From Diprion similis (Eukaryota; Arthropoda; Insecta; Hymenoptera; Diprionidae), in contig NC_060108.1 in the NCBI RefSeq assembly GCF_021155765.1, forward strand, positions 7,351,425 to 7,415,424: a DNA stretch of 64,000 nt, written 5' to 3'. The notes under the pieces were generated by a model, which was given only the letters and a program-made list of their open reading frames with translations, had not been told where the DNA came from and did no database searches. Below, in pieces: positions 11,564-22,404 of the stretch (the first letter of the stretch is position 1; the number at the start of each line of letters is the position of its first letter). The position numbers and the translations under genes were made by a program.

Positions 11564-12044
11564 TACTTCCGCATCTGTACCCCCTGAGGTTCCCAGTGCG
11601 CAGGCCTGAGCCGGCGCACCATCTTACTCCCCGGTAAGAGTAAGCGGCCAGCTGATCCTCCTTACAAATACGTGTCCCCGGACACCCCGCTCCCCTCAGC
11701 GTCCACGAGAATCCCTGTCACAGCAGTGCCCTCTTCCACTCCCGGAAACGGTTTTGTCGAAAAAGAATCCATATCGTAGCAACTGTGTGATAACGGCATT
11801 TCAGCTATCACCATAGCCACAGACGGGGCGTCTGTCCCCGCCGGTAAAAGCCCTATCCCGTCGCACGGAAGCCGCTGTCGGTTTGTCAGGTGGTCTGCCC
11901 CTATCCGTGCGATTCCCCCGTCACTACATCTTTACCGTGTTCCGGCCGGGGATTCCCCCTCAATACGAAACAGGGTAGGCCACCGGCCGGGTAAGACATC
12001 GTATCAGACGTCGGTTATGAGGAAATACTGACCAGGTAATCCTC

Positions 12045-13035
12045 CACACATGCGCGCAGGACCCCAAGTTCAACCCCCAGGTTGGCTGCAGACGGCCGCG
12101 AGGAGCGGTTCTCCCACTTTAGGCATGTGGTTTCTGGGCACCTTTGCCAGAGGACTGATGTCCCACGGACTTACAGTTACCCGTAATACGCCACAGCGGT
12201 CCAGTAAAGGTGCTAACGTCACTCGCTGCCCTCAGGGTGCTGCCCTCAATAACCAGCAGCACCCAGAGACCGGGGTAGTGCTGAATTTCTGCCGGCTAAA
12301 AAACCTCTCGTATTCCTGAGACATGGTGGAACCGCGCGAGCAGTACTTCGCCCTGTCTTGTATATGTCAGCTACCTCCGATGGACTTCGGTAGCTCCACC
12401 ACCGTTGTTGTTCCTCACGCCGTCCGGGTAGGTCCGGGGGCCCTCTACCGGCGTCTTTCTCGTTCGCGTTCGTGCTCTGCGTTGTACTTTGCCCTCAACA
12501 CCCGCCTGAGGTAGTGCCGGACGGCCTCCCACGTCTCCGCTCCTTGCAGCATCACTCTGTCGAGGTCCGCACCGTTCGCGCATCTTCCTGTTCAGCGCTC
12601 CATTTCTATCCTCTCCTCCGTCCATACCGGGCAGTTAAACATCGTGTGCACCAGGTTGTCCATCTCACTATCGCAGTGCTGGCACCCACGGCCCGGCTCC
12701 TTTCCGATTCGGTGCAAGCAGCTCCCGAAACACCCGTGTCCGGTTAATGCCTGCGTCATGAAGTGGTCCACTTCGCCGTGGCTCCGCTCGCACCACGGAA
12801 CGGCCTCGCGGACCACCTCCTGCGTCCACCTCCCTTTCGGTTCTAACAACCACTCGTCCTGCAACGCTATAAGGGTTCGTTGGCGCTCATTCTTCCTGCA
12901 CACGGATATTGATCCTTGATCCTGTCCTTACTCCCGATGCCATTTTTCACGTTTACACAGGCGTTTCGACTCCTCCGAGAGTAAATGGATCGGCGGGCAG
13001 CCTGCGACCACCAGGATGGCCCCGGGACCTTATTC
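12045..13035 (-). mobile_element. R1-clade-like LINE, copy C, 5'-truncated 3' end
   Basis: Only the last kilobase of a LINE remains. The 3' UTR (about 12045-12440) resembles that of copy A. Coding at 12445-13035 is the extreme C-terminus of ORF2. The element stops abruptly near 13035 in AT-rich DNA, as expected from incomplete reverse transcription. The 3' limit against copy B's 5' end is uncertain. Confidence 0.7.
12445..13035 (-). pseudogene. LINE copy C ORF2 C-terminal zinc-finger region
   Basis: On the minus strand the frame opens with ILVVAGCPPIHLLSEESKRL, the typical region after the RT. It continues with VDHFMTQALTGHGCFGSCLH and GCQHCDSEMDNLVHTMFNCPVW, a Cys/His finger (CxxC...H...C) near the end of R1-type ORF2. 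It ends after a charged tail (LRRVLRAKYNAEHERERERR) at a TAG in 12445-12447, with a frameshift near 12600. The finger probably aids target or RNA binding. Truncated and inactive. Confidence 0.8.
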
Positions 13036-13596
13036 TGTAAATTTTTCAAGGGACTCGAGTGTTATAGTGACTAACCAACAGATGGCGACATGTGTGATAT
13101 AAACACGACTAAGGTGAAACGACTAAAAGGTACTACCGACTTGATGAAAATTCGCCCCTTTGTAATCTTCCGACTTCCCGTGTTCGGTAAATTAAAATTT
13201 CAATATAAAGGTGAAAATGATATATATGTAATTAAAAAAAAAAATGCAAAGAGCCAAGATCAGAATATCTGCATATAGAATATATTTGTGTTTTCGGTTA
13301 TCAATAGTTATTCATCTTATTCCATAAAAACAGTCTTATAAGATACATTTCTGTTTGCATTATCTCAGAGATTAAGTTCCATACCAATTGTATTCTCGCA
13401 AGTCATCTTTCTATGTGTGCTGTTTGTTATAGTCAGATTGATTAATAGTTATAATTTTTCATTATGTCATACGACAAGTCTAATGAAATGTATATTTTTT
13501 TTGATACATTTCATCAGTGGTTAAGTTTTATATAAGTCAAGTCTTCTTTCTACATGGTGTCCCAATTTGAAAGAAGCGTTACGTCTTTAACCGAAT
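13036..13596. other. AT-rich region without recognised gene
   Basis: No domain is recognisable here. A 62-codon open frame at 13090-13278 is Lys/Ile-rich and looks like chance. A string near 13460 (AATAGTTATAATTTTTCATT) has a diverged counterpart near 16500, on the far side of the palindrome, so the two flanks may once have been related or adjacent sequence. Confidence 0.5.
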
Positions 13597-16047
13597 AGTC
13601 CAGTCGGAATGTACATGAGTTCTATTCAACAGCCGTGCCAAATCGCCATTTTTTTGTAGGTAGTTTGGACCTCAAAGAATAAAGTGTGAAAGTTGAGGTG
13701 TCGAGAAATGACGGCTTTTGGCCGAAAAAATTAATTGAATAAAAGTCACTATTTTGATGTTATTATCTATGGAATGAGATTTATCGAAAAATATTTCCGA
13801 CGAAAAATGTGCACCGTAATGAAATCTCCAAAATAAGTTTCATGCAAAAATCACGTATAATTATTGGTTTGGCGGTAAATCACTGTTAAACAAAAATTGA
13901 AAAAAAAATTTATTATTGTATTTACGTGGTTTATTTATAAAGTACTGTTCTGAAACTCATCCATCCCCTAAAAGAAATTGTCCCGAAGAGATATCGGTAA
14001 GTTTTATCCAGCCATGTTATATAGTTTAGCAATAATGACCAATTTTCGTAAATCCGGCGTGTCGATATAGCACTTGTTCCACAAGGCCGAGAAGGTGCAA
14101 AAAAATCAGGGTGATTCTTTTCAGCATGTATGTACATTCAGGATTTAACTGAAAAGAATAGGTTTTTCAAAAAAGAACCATGTTTTTCGAGGAAATAAAA
14201 TTTTAGCTTATAAACAAATAGAAGTTACGCCTTAAATATTCAAGCTCAAGTAGCGAGACGCGTAATCTAAAAAAAAAGTCTCAATATCTTCATTACAAGC
14301 CGAGATACAATCATTTCTACGTTCGTTCAATTTATTACTGTTTGAATCAACATTTTCGCGAAATTCAAGTTCGGGGGCATTCGTAATAGTGTTAGGCATA
14401 ATATTTGATATTATAGAAACCGTTTTGAGCATTAACCTCATGGCAGATCATGACTGCATTCGGTCGCTCGCGCGCGGAATATACGGATGGCAGCGTCGGT
14501 GCCGCCGGGTGGCGTCGTGGGGGCCTACATCTCGCCCCGCGGCTCCTCTCGCCCGGCTTAGTTAACTATCTCCATATCTCCCTTATAAATTGTTGAAACA
14601 AATTATTTTTTTTTGATTCAGAGTAGTTTTTTCTCACGAATTCGAAAATGCTCATCAAAATTGATATTCTTCAAGCCTCGCGCGGCTTAGTTAACAATTT
14701 CCATATATCACTCATAAATTGTCGTGAAAAAATTTTATTTTTTCAATTCTCTTGTAAATCGCCCGCATTTTGAGGACCATCGGTCGTTCCAGGCCATAAA
14801 TAATCCCTTATGTACTGGGATATCTCAACTCCTATGACTCAAGGCCGCAGCCGACCCTTTCAGGTAGTTTGAAAGAAGCACAAGTGCGAGAGAGATGCAA
14901 TAAAAAAAAAAAAGCCGCGCGAGGCTTGGAGAATATCAATTTTCATAAGCATTTTCGAATTCGTGAGAAAAAACTACTCTGAATCAAAAAAAAAAATTTG
15001 TTTACAACAATTTATAAGGGAGATATGGAGATAGTTAACTGAGCCGGGCGAGAGGAGCCGCGGGGCGAGACGCAGGGCCCCACCACGCCACCCGGCGGCA
15101 CCGACGCTGCCATCCGTATATTCCGCGCGCGAGCGACCGAATGCAGTCATGATCTGCCATGAGGTTAATGCTCAAAACGGTTTCTATAATATCAAATATT
15201 ATGCCTAACACTATTACGAATGCCCCCGAACTTGAATTTCGCGAAAATGTTGATTCAAACAGTAATAAATTAAACAAACGTAAGAATGATTGTATCTCGG
15301 CTTGTAATGAAGATATTGAGACTTTTTTTTCAGATCACGCGTCTCGCTAAGACCTATGAGAATCTTGAAGAACATTTTGAATAACTTGAATATTTAAGGC
15401 GTAACTTCTATTTGTTTATAAGCTAAAATTTCATTTCCTTGAAAAACATAGGGTTTTTTTTTTTGAAAAACCTATTCTTTTCAGTTATATCCTGAATGTA
15501 CATACATGCTGAAAAGAATCACCCTGATTTTTCTGCACCTTCTCGGCCTTGTGGAATAAGTGCTATATCGACACGCCGGATTTACGAAAATTGGTCATTA
15601 TTGCTAAACTATATAACATGGCTGGATAAAACTTACCGATATCTCTTCGGGACAATTTCTTTTAGGGGATGGATGAGTTTCAGAACAGTACTTTATAAAT
15701 AAACCACGTAAATACAATAATAAATTTTTTTTTCAATTTTTGTTTAACAGTGATTTACCGCCAAACCAATAATTATACGTGATTTTTGCGTGAAACTTAT
15801 TTTGGAGATTTCATTACGGTGCACATTTTTTGTCGGAAACATTTTTCGATAAATCTCATTCCAAAGATAATAACATTAAGATAGTGACTTTTTTTCAAAT
15901 AATTTTTTCGGCCAAAAGCCGTCATTTCTCGACACCTCCAATTTCACACTATATTCTTTGAGGTTCAAACTACCTACAAAAAAAATGGCAATTTGGCACG
16001 GATGTTGAATAGAAGTCGTCCAAATTCATGTACATTCCGACTGGACT
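13597..16047. repeat. Large palindrome, arms about 1.1 kb (13597-14688 and 14922-16047)
   Basis: The left arm is repeated in inverted orientation as the right arm, with about 233 bases between them. Outer ends share TAGTCCAGTCGGAATGTACA; inner ends are GCCTCGCGCGGCT and its complement. Each arm holds a GC-rich island (about 14465-14565 and 15040-15140) in otherwise AT-rich DNA. Each arm also carries the same 68-codon open frame (13931-14137 minus, 15496-15702 plus) differing at only two residues, which shows the arms are young or gene-converted. No transposase is encoded. It could be a foldback or MITE-type element or an inverted duplication. I found no convincing target-site duplication. Confidence 0.8.
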
Positions 16048-17089
16048 AGAACCTAATGGTACAATTGGAAAATATGTCGCACATTTTGATAATTTCGAAA
16101 ATCTACACAACTTTGAAAGATTCTGACAAATCCTGAAATCATCGATAGTTTCAAAAATTTTGAAAGTCAGATGCATAATTTAGGACATTTTTTCCTTGAA
16201 ATAACCTCTGAAGGTCATTCCAAACAACAGTACCTACATAAACGTGAAATTTCACCTTCAATCCGAATCTGGGGTCAAAAATATGAGTTTTTATTTAGAA
16301 ATTTAATTAACTGATTTGACCATTAAATTACTTTGAACGTAAAGGTCAAGGGCAAATTGAAGGTCATCATCTGATGTCCCCCTCTGAAACATACAACTTT
16401 TGTAGGACATCTTTTCAAATTGAACTATTAGGTCGACTGAAAGGGTAATACGTCTTTTAAATTGGGGCAAGCTGTATTTTCTGTGCTACAGTTATTGATA
16501 AATAGTTATAGATTTTCATTATGCTATACGAATAGTTTTATAAAGCGCATTTTGTTTTTGTTTTGTACGTCTCATCAAGGAGCAGGTGCCTTCCAACTTG
16601 AATGTCGTAAAATTCCTTTCTTATTGTTGATGCCTGCGACGTACTTTTACAATAAGTTGAGGGCAATCCAATCATCAAGTAATTTCTACTGCTGTAAATC
16701 TTACAGCCCATGTGTGAATTACGGCTGTCTTCTTTTTGACCGTAACAATCAGAAACATTCTGAGAAAGAAAAAAAAACTCTGAAGCCAGCCAACTGTTTT
16801 CTTGTCTTATACCTTTCAGTGAAGAGACGGGAGTTGCAAGTTCTTGAAGAGTTTCAGCTATTTCTGTATGCAAAAAAACTAATCCAGCAGTGTATCGACA
16901 AACCAAATTCATTGGACATTGAAAAAAAACGGCACATGTTCGCCTCGCAGGCGTTTCAGCTGAGCAGCTGTAGCTTCTTGTTGTGTTGCCTTTAGGTTCA
17001 AAGCTTGTGGAACATGCCGGTTAATACACCTGAAGTCTGGCTATTTCCATAGTGTACGGAAACATTTTTACTGATGTGACCTTTTACGT
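16048..17089. other. AT-rich region without recognised gene
   Basis: Two overlapping open frames (16462-16995 plus, 177 codons; 16538-16912 minus, 124 codons) are present, but neither shows a family motif or convincing codon pattern and they shadow each other. The segment may include the lost 5' part of the downstream Harbinger gene. Confidence 0.4.
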
Positions 17090-18228
17090 AACCATATAAT
17101 TCAGACAGCTATTGCCAGGATTGAACCACATTTTCAAGTCCTTGCTGCGCTGAGATTTTTCGCTGAGGGTTCCTATCAGAAGGGTGTGGGATAAGATTAC
17201 AATCATCCGCTAAATCAGACAAGTGTGAGCCGGTGCATTGACGGCGTAGTCAATGCCCTTATTGATGTAGCAGATGAATTTATTCAATTCCCGCGAACAA
17301 GAGAGGAATTACAGCGAGTTCAAAGAAGGTAACAATTCATCAGCATTGCAATTGATGTGTAAGTTCATGTATTTTTTCGTACGATACCCTTACAAAAGCA
17401 CTCTCAGTCTACTTGTGCGCATGTAATCATAAAATTAACAAGCGTGAGCATGTATTGGCAATGAATAGTTTATTGTTTTGATAACATGTTTTCCTTCATT
17501 TCTAGGTTTCGAGACCACATTCGAATACCAGGCATTGTTGGAATCATTGACTGTGTATTGGTTAGTTTTTTTGAGGCCAGTTGAGAACGAAGAAGCATTT
17601 TTTAATTACAAAGGGTTCCACGCAATAGACGTGCAAATTGTAAATTTTTTTTTGTAATTCTACACATTTTTTTACAATTCATGAACAGGTTTTGCATACA
17701 TTGCGTACACTGTATTCTGTCTGCGACTCTGATCGAACAGATACTTTTGCGAATAGCTATATTTTATGTTATTTTGAAATTCTTTGAATGAGCATTGACT
17801 TTTGTTTTCAGATATCCGATGTGGATTATTTCATACGTGACATCCGTTTATGCCCAGGCAGCAATAACGATCGATATGTCTCTGTATAATTTGGGGATGG
17901 GCTCGGATGAGCCGTCCAAGAACAAGACCCGGTCTTTGTATAATTAAAATATATTTTAAAAAACAATATTATAACGAATACAACAGAACTGAAGTTTGTT
18001 ATAGAAATTGAAAATGAATACTCTGGTTTTCAAAACGAAAATGCCTTGGACGACGGAACTATCTGGAAAGTAAAGAAACAGTATTAATTTGTTGTTGGTT
18101 GAATAGGATAGTCTAGTAATGTAATCACAAGTAATTCTTATAGGTGAGTAGATGTCGAATTCAGAATCAAGCAGGGATGCAGAGAATGCTTTCAATATAG
18201 TAAACAATCAAATTGTTTAGGGATAATA

Positions 18229-18541
18229 GCGCGAACTAGGTGCTCTGGACCGGGGGGCTTATTACGGTTTCTCACTTTTCCACATTTCCCGTCATCCTAG
18301 CATTCTAATTGGTTAATTGGTTAATTAAACTTTGCAAACCAATCAGAATGCTTTGATGGTTGGAAATGCGAATAGTGAAAAACCGTAATAGGCCCCCAGG
18401 TGCACGAACTAGGTGCAAGCAAGGACAATGTATGAATTAAATGCTCTCAGGAAAAGTGCACGAACTAGGTGCCTTGAGATAGGGTGCACGAACTAGGTGC
18501 CTTAAATTAGTATGCACGAACTAGGTGCAGTTCGACTAGAG
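18229..18541. repeat. Phased 28-bp repeat array built on GCACGAACTAGGTGC
   Basis: The 15-base imperfect palindrome GCACGAACTAGGTGC recurs at 18402, 18458, 18486 and 18514, with variants at 18229 (GCGCGAACTAGGTGC) and 18430 (GTATGAATTAAATGC). Successive starts are 28 bases apart, once the 145-bp MITE inside unit 1 is removed (18229 to 18402 is 173, and 173 minus 145 is 28). The 13-base spacers are dissimilar. Six units are recognisable. It lies between exon blocks of the decayed Harbinger gene. Confidence 0.85.
18253..18397. mobile_element. Small palindromic MITE (145 bp)
   Basis: The ends are inverted repeats: GGGGGCTTATTACGGTTTCT at the left, and the right end reads GGGGGCCTATTACGGTTTTT in complement. 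Pairing continues through GCATTCTAATTGGTT and its counterpart, so the whole unit folds as a hairpin. It is noncoding. Taking out exactly 145 bases restores the 28-bp phase of the surrounding array, so any target-site duplication must be very short or absent. Confidence 0.8.
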
Positions 18542-19504
18542 GGAGGATTTCGTTGTCAACCTGTAGATTCGTCTGGGGCTCGAAACTGTAATTGCCTCGG
18601 CGCTGGTCAGATGAGAAGTGCTTCTCGCTCTGTGGTGGCGCTTTCATAAGAGGCGGTTGGTCGGATCATCAAGCGCTCAACAGTCGCTCGGTGACGTCAC
18701 CGATATAGAAGTACCGACTGAAAACTCATGATCTCCCTTGCCGAGCTATACTTTTACGTGAGCATTCATTCATTGTTATAGGAGTGAGGTTCATAGCGTA
18801 AATCCATACATGTAGAATTTATTAATTAAAGTACAACAAAGAAAAAGTAGATAACTCGTTTCTAAACAGTCTGGCAGTTCAGCAAAGCCAAACAATTTCT
18901 GGAAGATTTAGGGAGAAATGAGGAGTTAGTGCGTGAAGCTAAACATTATTACATACTCGGTAACTACTAACTACCTTTACAACTTTGTGCCCTGATCAAT
19001 TGATTCTCTCATAACTTTAAAACTAATCGCTACAAATTTTCAATCGACAGGAGACAGTGGTTACACCTGTTCGCCAGTATTGTTAACACCAGTAACGGAT
19101 CCACCTGAAAGATCTGCTATAGAACGGTATAATACCGAATTCGTACAAACTCGCTGCAAGGTGGAACAACTCTTCGGCATTTTGACAGGTGTCTGGCGCT
19201 GCATTAAACGAGAGCGCAAGTTATGTTATCGCGATCCACAAAAAGTATCCAAGATCATTACCGAATGTGCGGTTTTGCACAACTTCCGCAGAATACACGG
19301 GTATGTGACAGAATATGAAATAGAATCTATATGGGTATTCATAATTTGGAAAAGAAATCCGTTTTATATACAGGCTACTGAACGAAGAAGATTTAGAGGA
19401 GGCTGTTATTGACAATGACTTGGAGCAACAAATAGCAGTCGATTTCGATTATCGAGCAGGAATCCAGGAAAGAGATCGAATTATTCGCACATTGTATAAT
19501 TGAG

Positions 19505-20430
19505 ACATTCAACATATGCCATGCTTCCCCATGGCTTATGAATAAAATTTTAGATCGCCCATCGATGGTCACTTCGAAGTATTTGATGCTCTTCTTCGCC
19601 TCAACTGCTTCCTTGCCGATCCAAACACGCGGCGCCGTTAACGTGTATCGCCGGGTCAGCAGTACCGTCTCGCTTTCCGAGACCGCCACCTCCGGTCCCA
19701 TCTTCCTCAGCCACCGCAGTGCTATATTCACCGCCTCACCCAAAGTAAGTTCTAATAGCTCCGGCGTTCTTGCTGTTGCCACAACTGCAACGTCATCGGC
19801 GAAACCGATCAGCGGTGGTACCTCCCGGCATGTTCAGTCGCAGCAGCCCGTCGTACATCATATTTTACAGAGTCGGTCCTACTTCCGAGCGCTGTGGAAC
19901 TCCAGCGGTTATACGGTGGCCCCTCACGCCCTCTTCAGTTTTGTAAACTAGGTGGTGGTTACTGAGGTAGCTCTGTACCATCTCCACGAGATAGCGTAGT
20001 GTCCCGTCCCTCTCCTGCAGTGCCGCGACGATGCCCGTCCACCTGGCCGAGTTGAATGTGTGATGTCCGTGGATTTCCGGAGGAGTTTTACCAATAACGT
20101 GGGAAGGGGCAGATTCTGATAATACTTTATTCGTGATTACATACAGCTTATTGTATACATGTGGCCCGAGCGCGGCGTTTTTCCAGGTGCTCGGGAGACG
20201 ACTGACTCTCTCTCCGATATCTACTATCACGTATGTGCTTGAGGCACCTCACACACATTCTTGCTCGTACACATGCTTGAAGCACCTCACATTCACATTC
20301 CTGCTCACCCATACCAGCTATGCTCTCTCACACCATATCAGATATACTCCAGAATGCATTTCGGACATCCAGGGTCGTCATTGCACACGGCGTGGCGAAA
20401 CGGCCCTTCCTCTCGTTTCACCCGACCTAA
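19505..20430 (-). pseudogene. LINE reverse transcriptase fragment (copy E)
   Basis: A separate R1-type LINE fragment on the minus strand. The RT reads TLDVRNAFWSI (motif A, about 20350-20380), SYLSNHHLVYKTEEGVRGHR and ITAGVPQRSEVGPTL (motif B, 19865-20050), then a frame change into RFADDVAVVATARTPELL (catalytic FADD at about 19790) and VLLTRRY with SIKYFEVTIDGRS. It breaks off at the Harbinger gene's end near 19505 without a 3' UTR. A duplicated CTTGA(G/A)GCACCTCACA-type string near 20238-20340 interrupts it. Copy D's poly-T tract follows immediately at 20438, so copy D probably landed in this fragment. Confidence 0.75.
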
Positions 20431-21500
20431 CCTGACCTGTTTTTTTTTTTTTTCTACTATGTGATAGTGCATGATGCGCTTCTCGAGGTTCTTGCGCGAA
20501 CCTCGAGGTAGTGTGGGACCCACCCCACTAAAAACCCAATGGCCACCCTGGTACGGGTAGGGGACTTCCCGGAACCGCACGGGGCATAATCTTTGGAAGC
20601 CCCCTGGCACCTCCGCACGTACGCGCCCACCCGATTCGGAATTGCGCTTCCATCCCCTTCCTCTTACGCGTAACGGGCGCTTTCCTTCATTGCTCTTCTA
20701 CTCTTCGTTTCCTGCCCTAGTGGGTGATCTCGCAACCGCATAGCGGAGCCGCCCAGCACACGATGGCTCCCCACCTGGCGTTCTGAGCGCCCCTACCTTG
20801 CGGGAGCCGGGGGGGAGGGCGCCAGCATGGTCATCCAACTGTCGTCCCGGGGACAGCGCCGAGGGAAGGCACTGTTGTGAGGCGACCCTAGCCTGAACTA
20901 ACCTACTCTAGCCTAGCCTGATTACGCCTATATCACTCCGTGCCTCCCCCCTCCCCGGGTGCACCCTGGGTCGCGGGGGAGACCAGGCGGCCGCCCGTAC
21001 TGCTGGCCCATGATGGCCGTAAGGGTTGATTGCCTCCTTCCAACCCGCCGACGCGTGTCCTAGTTTCCGTTACCCGCCCTCGGTGGGTGTATCGCTTTCG
21101 GGCCCTGCTGCGATCCGTCTACCAGCGTGCTGCCTTTTGCGCGCCACGCTCTCTTTGGCCACCATGACCCGCTCTGCGAAGCGGGCCGCGGCCGTCCACT
21201 TCTCTCCTGACTCGACCATTGCACGTACCAGGCCGCGCAGGGTGAGGTCCTCCCCGTTCTCCGTTTCATCTCCTAGGCCCGGCACACCTCCATCGTGTAT
21301 CCAGCCGTGGCCTGTGAGGATCTGGGTCAGCCGGAATGACAATCCCCTGTACCTCCTATCCATCCACTCTTCCCAGTTGGGGAGTATCACCCCCCTAAGC
21401 CGCGCGCTGGCGAGTTCGGCGTCCTCCAGCCGCGCCTTTCATTGATCGTCAATCCACCGTGCTTCCTCGGTTCGGATGTCACGCCTTACTTCTTGATTTG

Positions 21501-21523
21501 CCCCCCCCCCCCCCCCCCCCCCC
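21501..21523. repeat. Homopolymer run C(23)
   Basis: A 23-base C run lies within copy D's ORF2 C-terminal region, where coding would be expected. It may be a real expansion or a sequencing or assembly artefact. Confidence 0.9.
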
Positions 21524-22262
21524 ACACGTAACAAAGCTGACGTGTTCGCCTGTATGCACGTGCGCGTGCGCTTGCCTGCAATATTAGTGGCGGCCTCCTT
21601 GAAAGGAGGCCAGCTGCTACCACCAAGGCCGTCCGATACGCCGCCACGACGTAAATTTCGATTTGCGCTGCATGCGCTCCAGCACCCGCTGTGCACCCTG
21701 GAAGGCGGACATCGCGTCGCTCCTCGCGGGAGCCGCGTACAGTATGACTGAATAGAGCACCTCCGCGTAGAGCTGCCTCCTCTGTTCTGACGGTCCCTCA
21801 ACATTCGGTAGGAGCCTGAAGAGGGCTCTGGAGACCCTAGCAACCTTTTCCTCCACATACGTTGGGTGTGGTGTAAAGCTGAGCCATGGGTCCAACAGGA
21901 CCCCGAGGTATTTCATTAAGGCCCCCAGCACCACCAGCACCCCGCTAATCCTCAGGTCCGGCAACGTCCCGATTGCCCCCTGCGCCTTTCACGGAACATT
22001 ACCGCTTCCGTCTCTGAGACGGAAACGTTAAACCCCAACTTCTTGATTCGCCGCACCACTGTTGCTACTTGTATATTTGCGAGTGCCACCGCCATGGTCG
22101 GGTCCTTTGCTGAGCTTAGCACCAGCGTATCGTCAGTGTAGCTAACGATAGTGCACCCCTTCTCGGTCTCCACCCGGAGCAATTCGTCAAAGCTCAGGTT
22201 GCACAGGAGTGGGCCCAATACCGACCCCTGTGGAACCCCAGCCTTCACCGGCCACCAGCCTG

Positions 22263-22282
22263 CCCCCCCCCCCCCCCCCCCC
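22263..22282. repeat. Homopolymer run C(20)
   Basis: A 20-base C run lies in copy D's RT, just upstream of the KAGVPQGS motif on the coding strand. It produces an implausible polyglycine or polyproline stretch. Confidence 0.9.
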
Positions 22283-22404
22283 AATGTCGGGAACACCACC
22301 TCCCTACCACTAAGGAACGACTAGATGACTTTTTGAAGATATCCCGGTAACCCTCTTTTCCGTAGGGCCTCTCTGACCACCTGCCATAGAATGCTGTTAA
22401 ATGC

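Larger units (their letters stand above)
6475..12040 (-). mobile_element. R1-clade-like LINE, copy B, degenerate
   Basis: Second minus-strand LINE, abutting copy A's 5' end. Its 3' UTR (about 6475-6985) matches that of copy D near 20480-20600 (shared CCACTAAAAA, CACCCTGGTAC and GGGTAGGGG-type strings), so B and D are one subfamily distinct from A and C. ORF2 occupies 6990-9735 and ORF1 9737-11563. The 5' UTR, about 11564-12040, is GC-rich without supported coding. ORF1's zinc knuckles and the N-terminal half of the endonuclease are deleted at about 9735. Boundaries are approximate. Confidence 0.75.
17090..19503 (+). pseudogene. PIF/Harbinger transposase gene, decayed, multi-exon
   Basis: The plus strand carries exon-like blocks of a HARBI1-type DDE transposase: AALRFFAEGSYQKGV and TSVSRCIDGVVNALIDVADE (17125-17330) with one internal TAA; after an intron, FRDHIRIPGIVGIIDCVL (from 17507), containing the first catalytic Asp; a short block near 17815; then VWQFSKAKQFLEDLGRNEEL (about 18870); GDSGYTCSPVLLTPV (from about 19052, second Asp); and TRCKVEQLFGILTGVWRCIK with the catalytic Glu, then ITECAVLHNFRRIHG. 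The last exon after an intron at about 19303-19372 ends at a stop at 19503. The centre between first and second Asp is largely missing. A repeat array and a MITE occupy the large gap at 17900-18840. Confidence 0.8.

Noticed and set aside
16462-16995. 177-codon plus-strand ORF and overlapping 124-codon minus ORF
   Set aside because: The two frames shadow each other, show no motif, and lie in AT-rich sequence; neither is supported.
18402-18528. CRISPR-like look of the 28-bp array (15-base repeats with 13-base spacers)
   Set aside because: Repeats and spacers are too short, there are no cas genes, the context is eukaryotic, and the repeat is palindromic within a decayed transposon intron.
20410-20435. 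CCTAACCTGACC string next to the LINE poly-T tract, suggestive of telomeric TTAGG repeats
   Set aside because: Only degenerate single units occur, and similar CCTGACC/CCTAACC words recur in the LINE 3' UTRs, so no telomere-specific insertion is supported.
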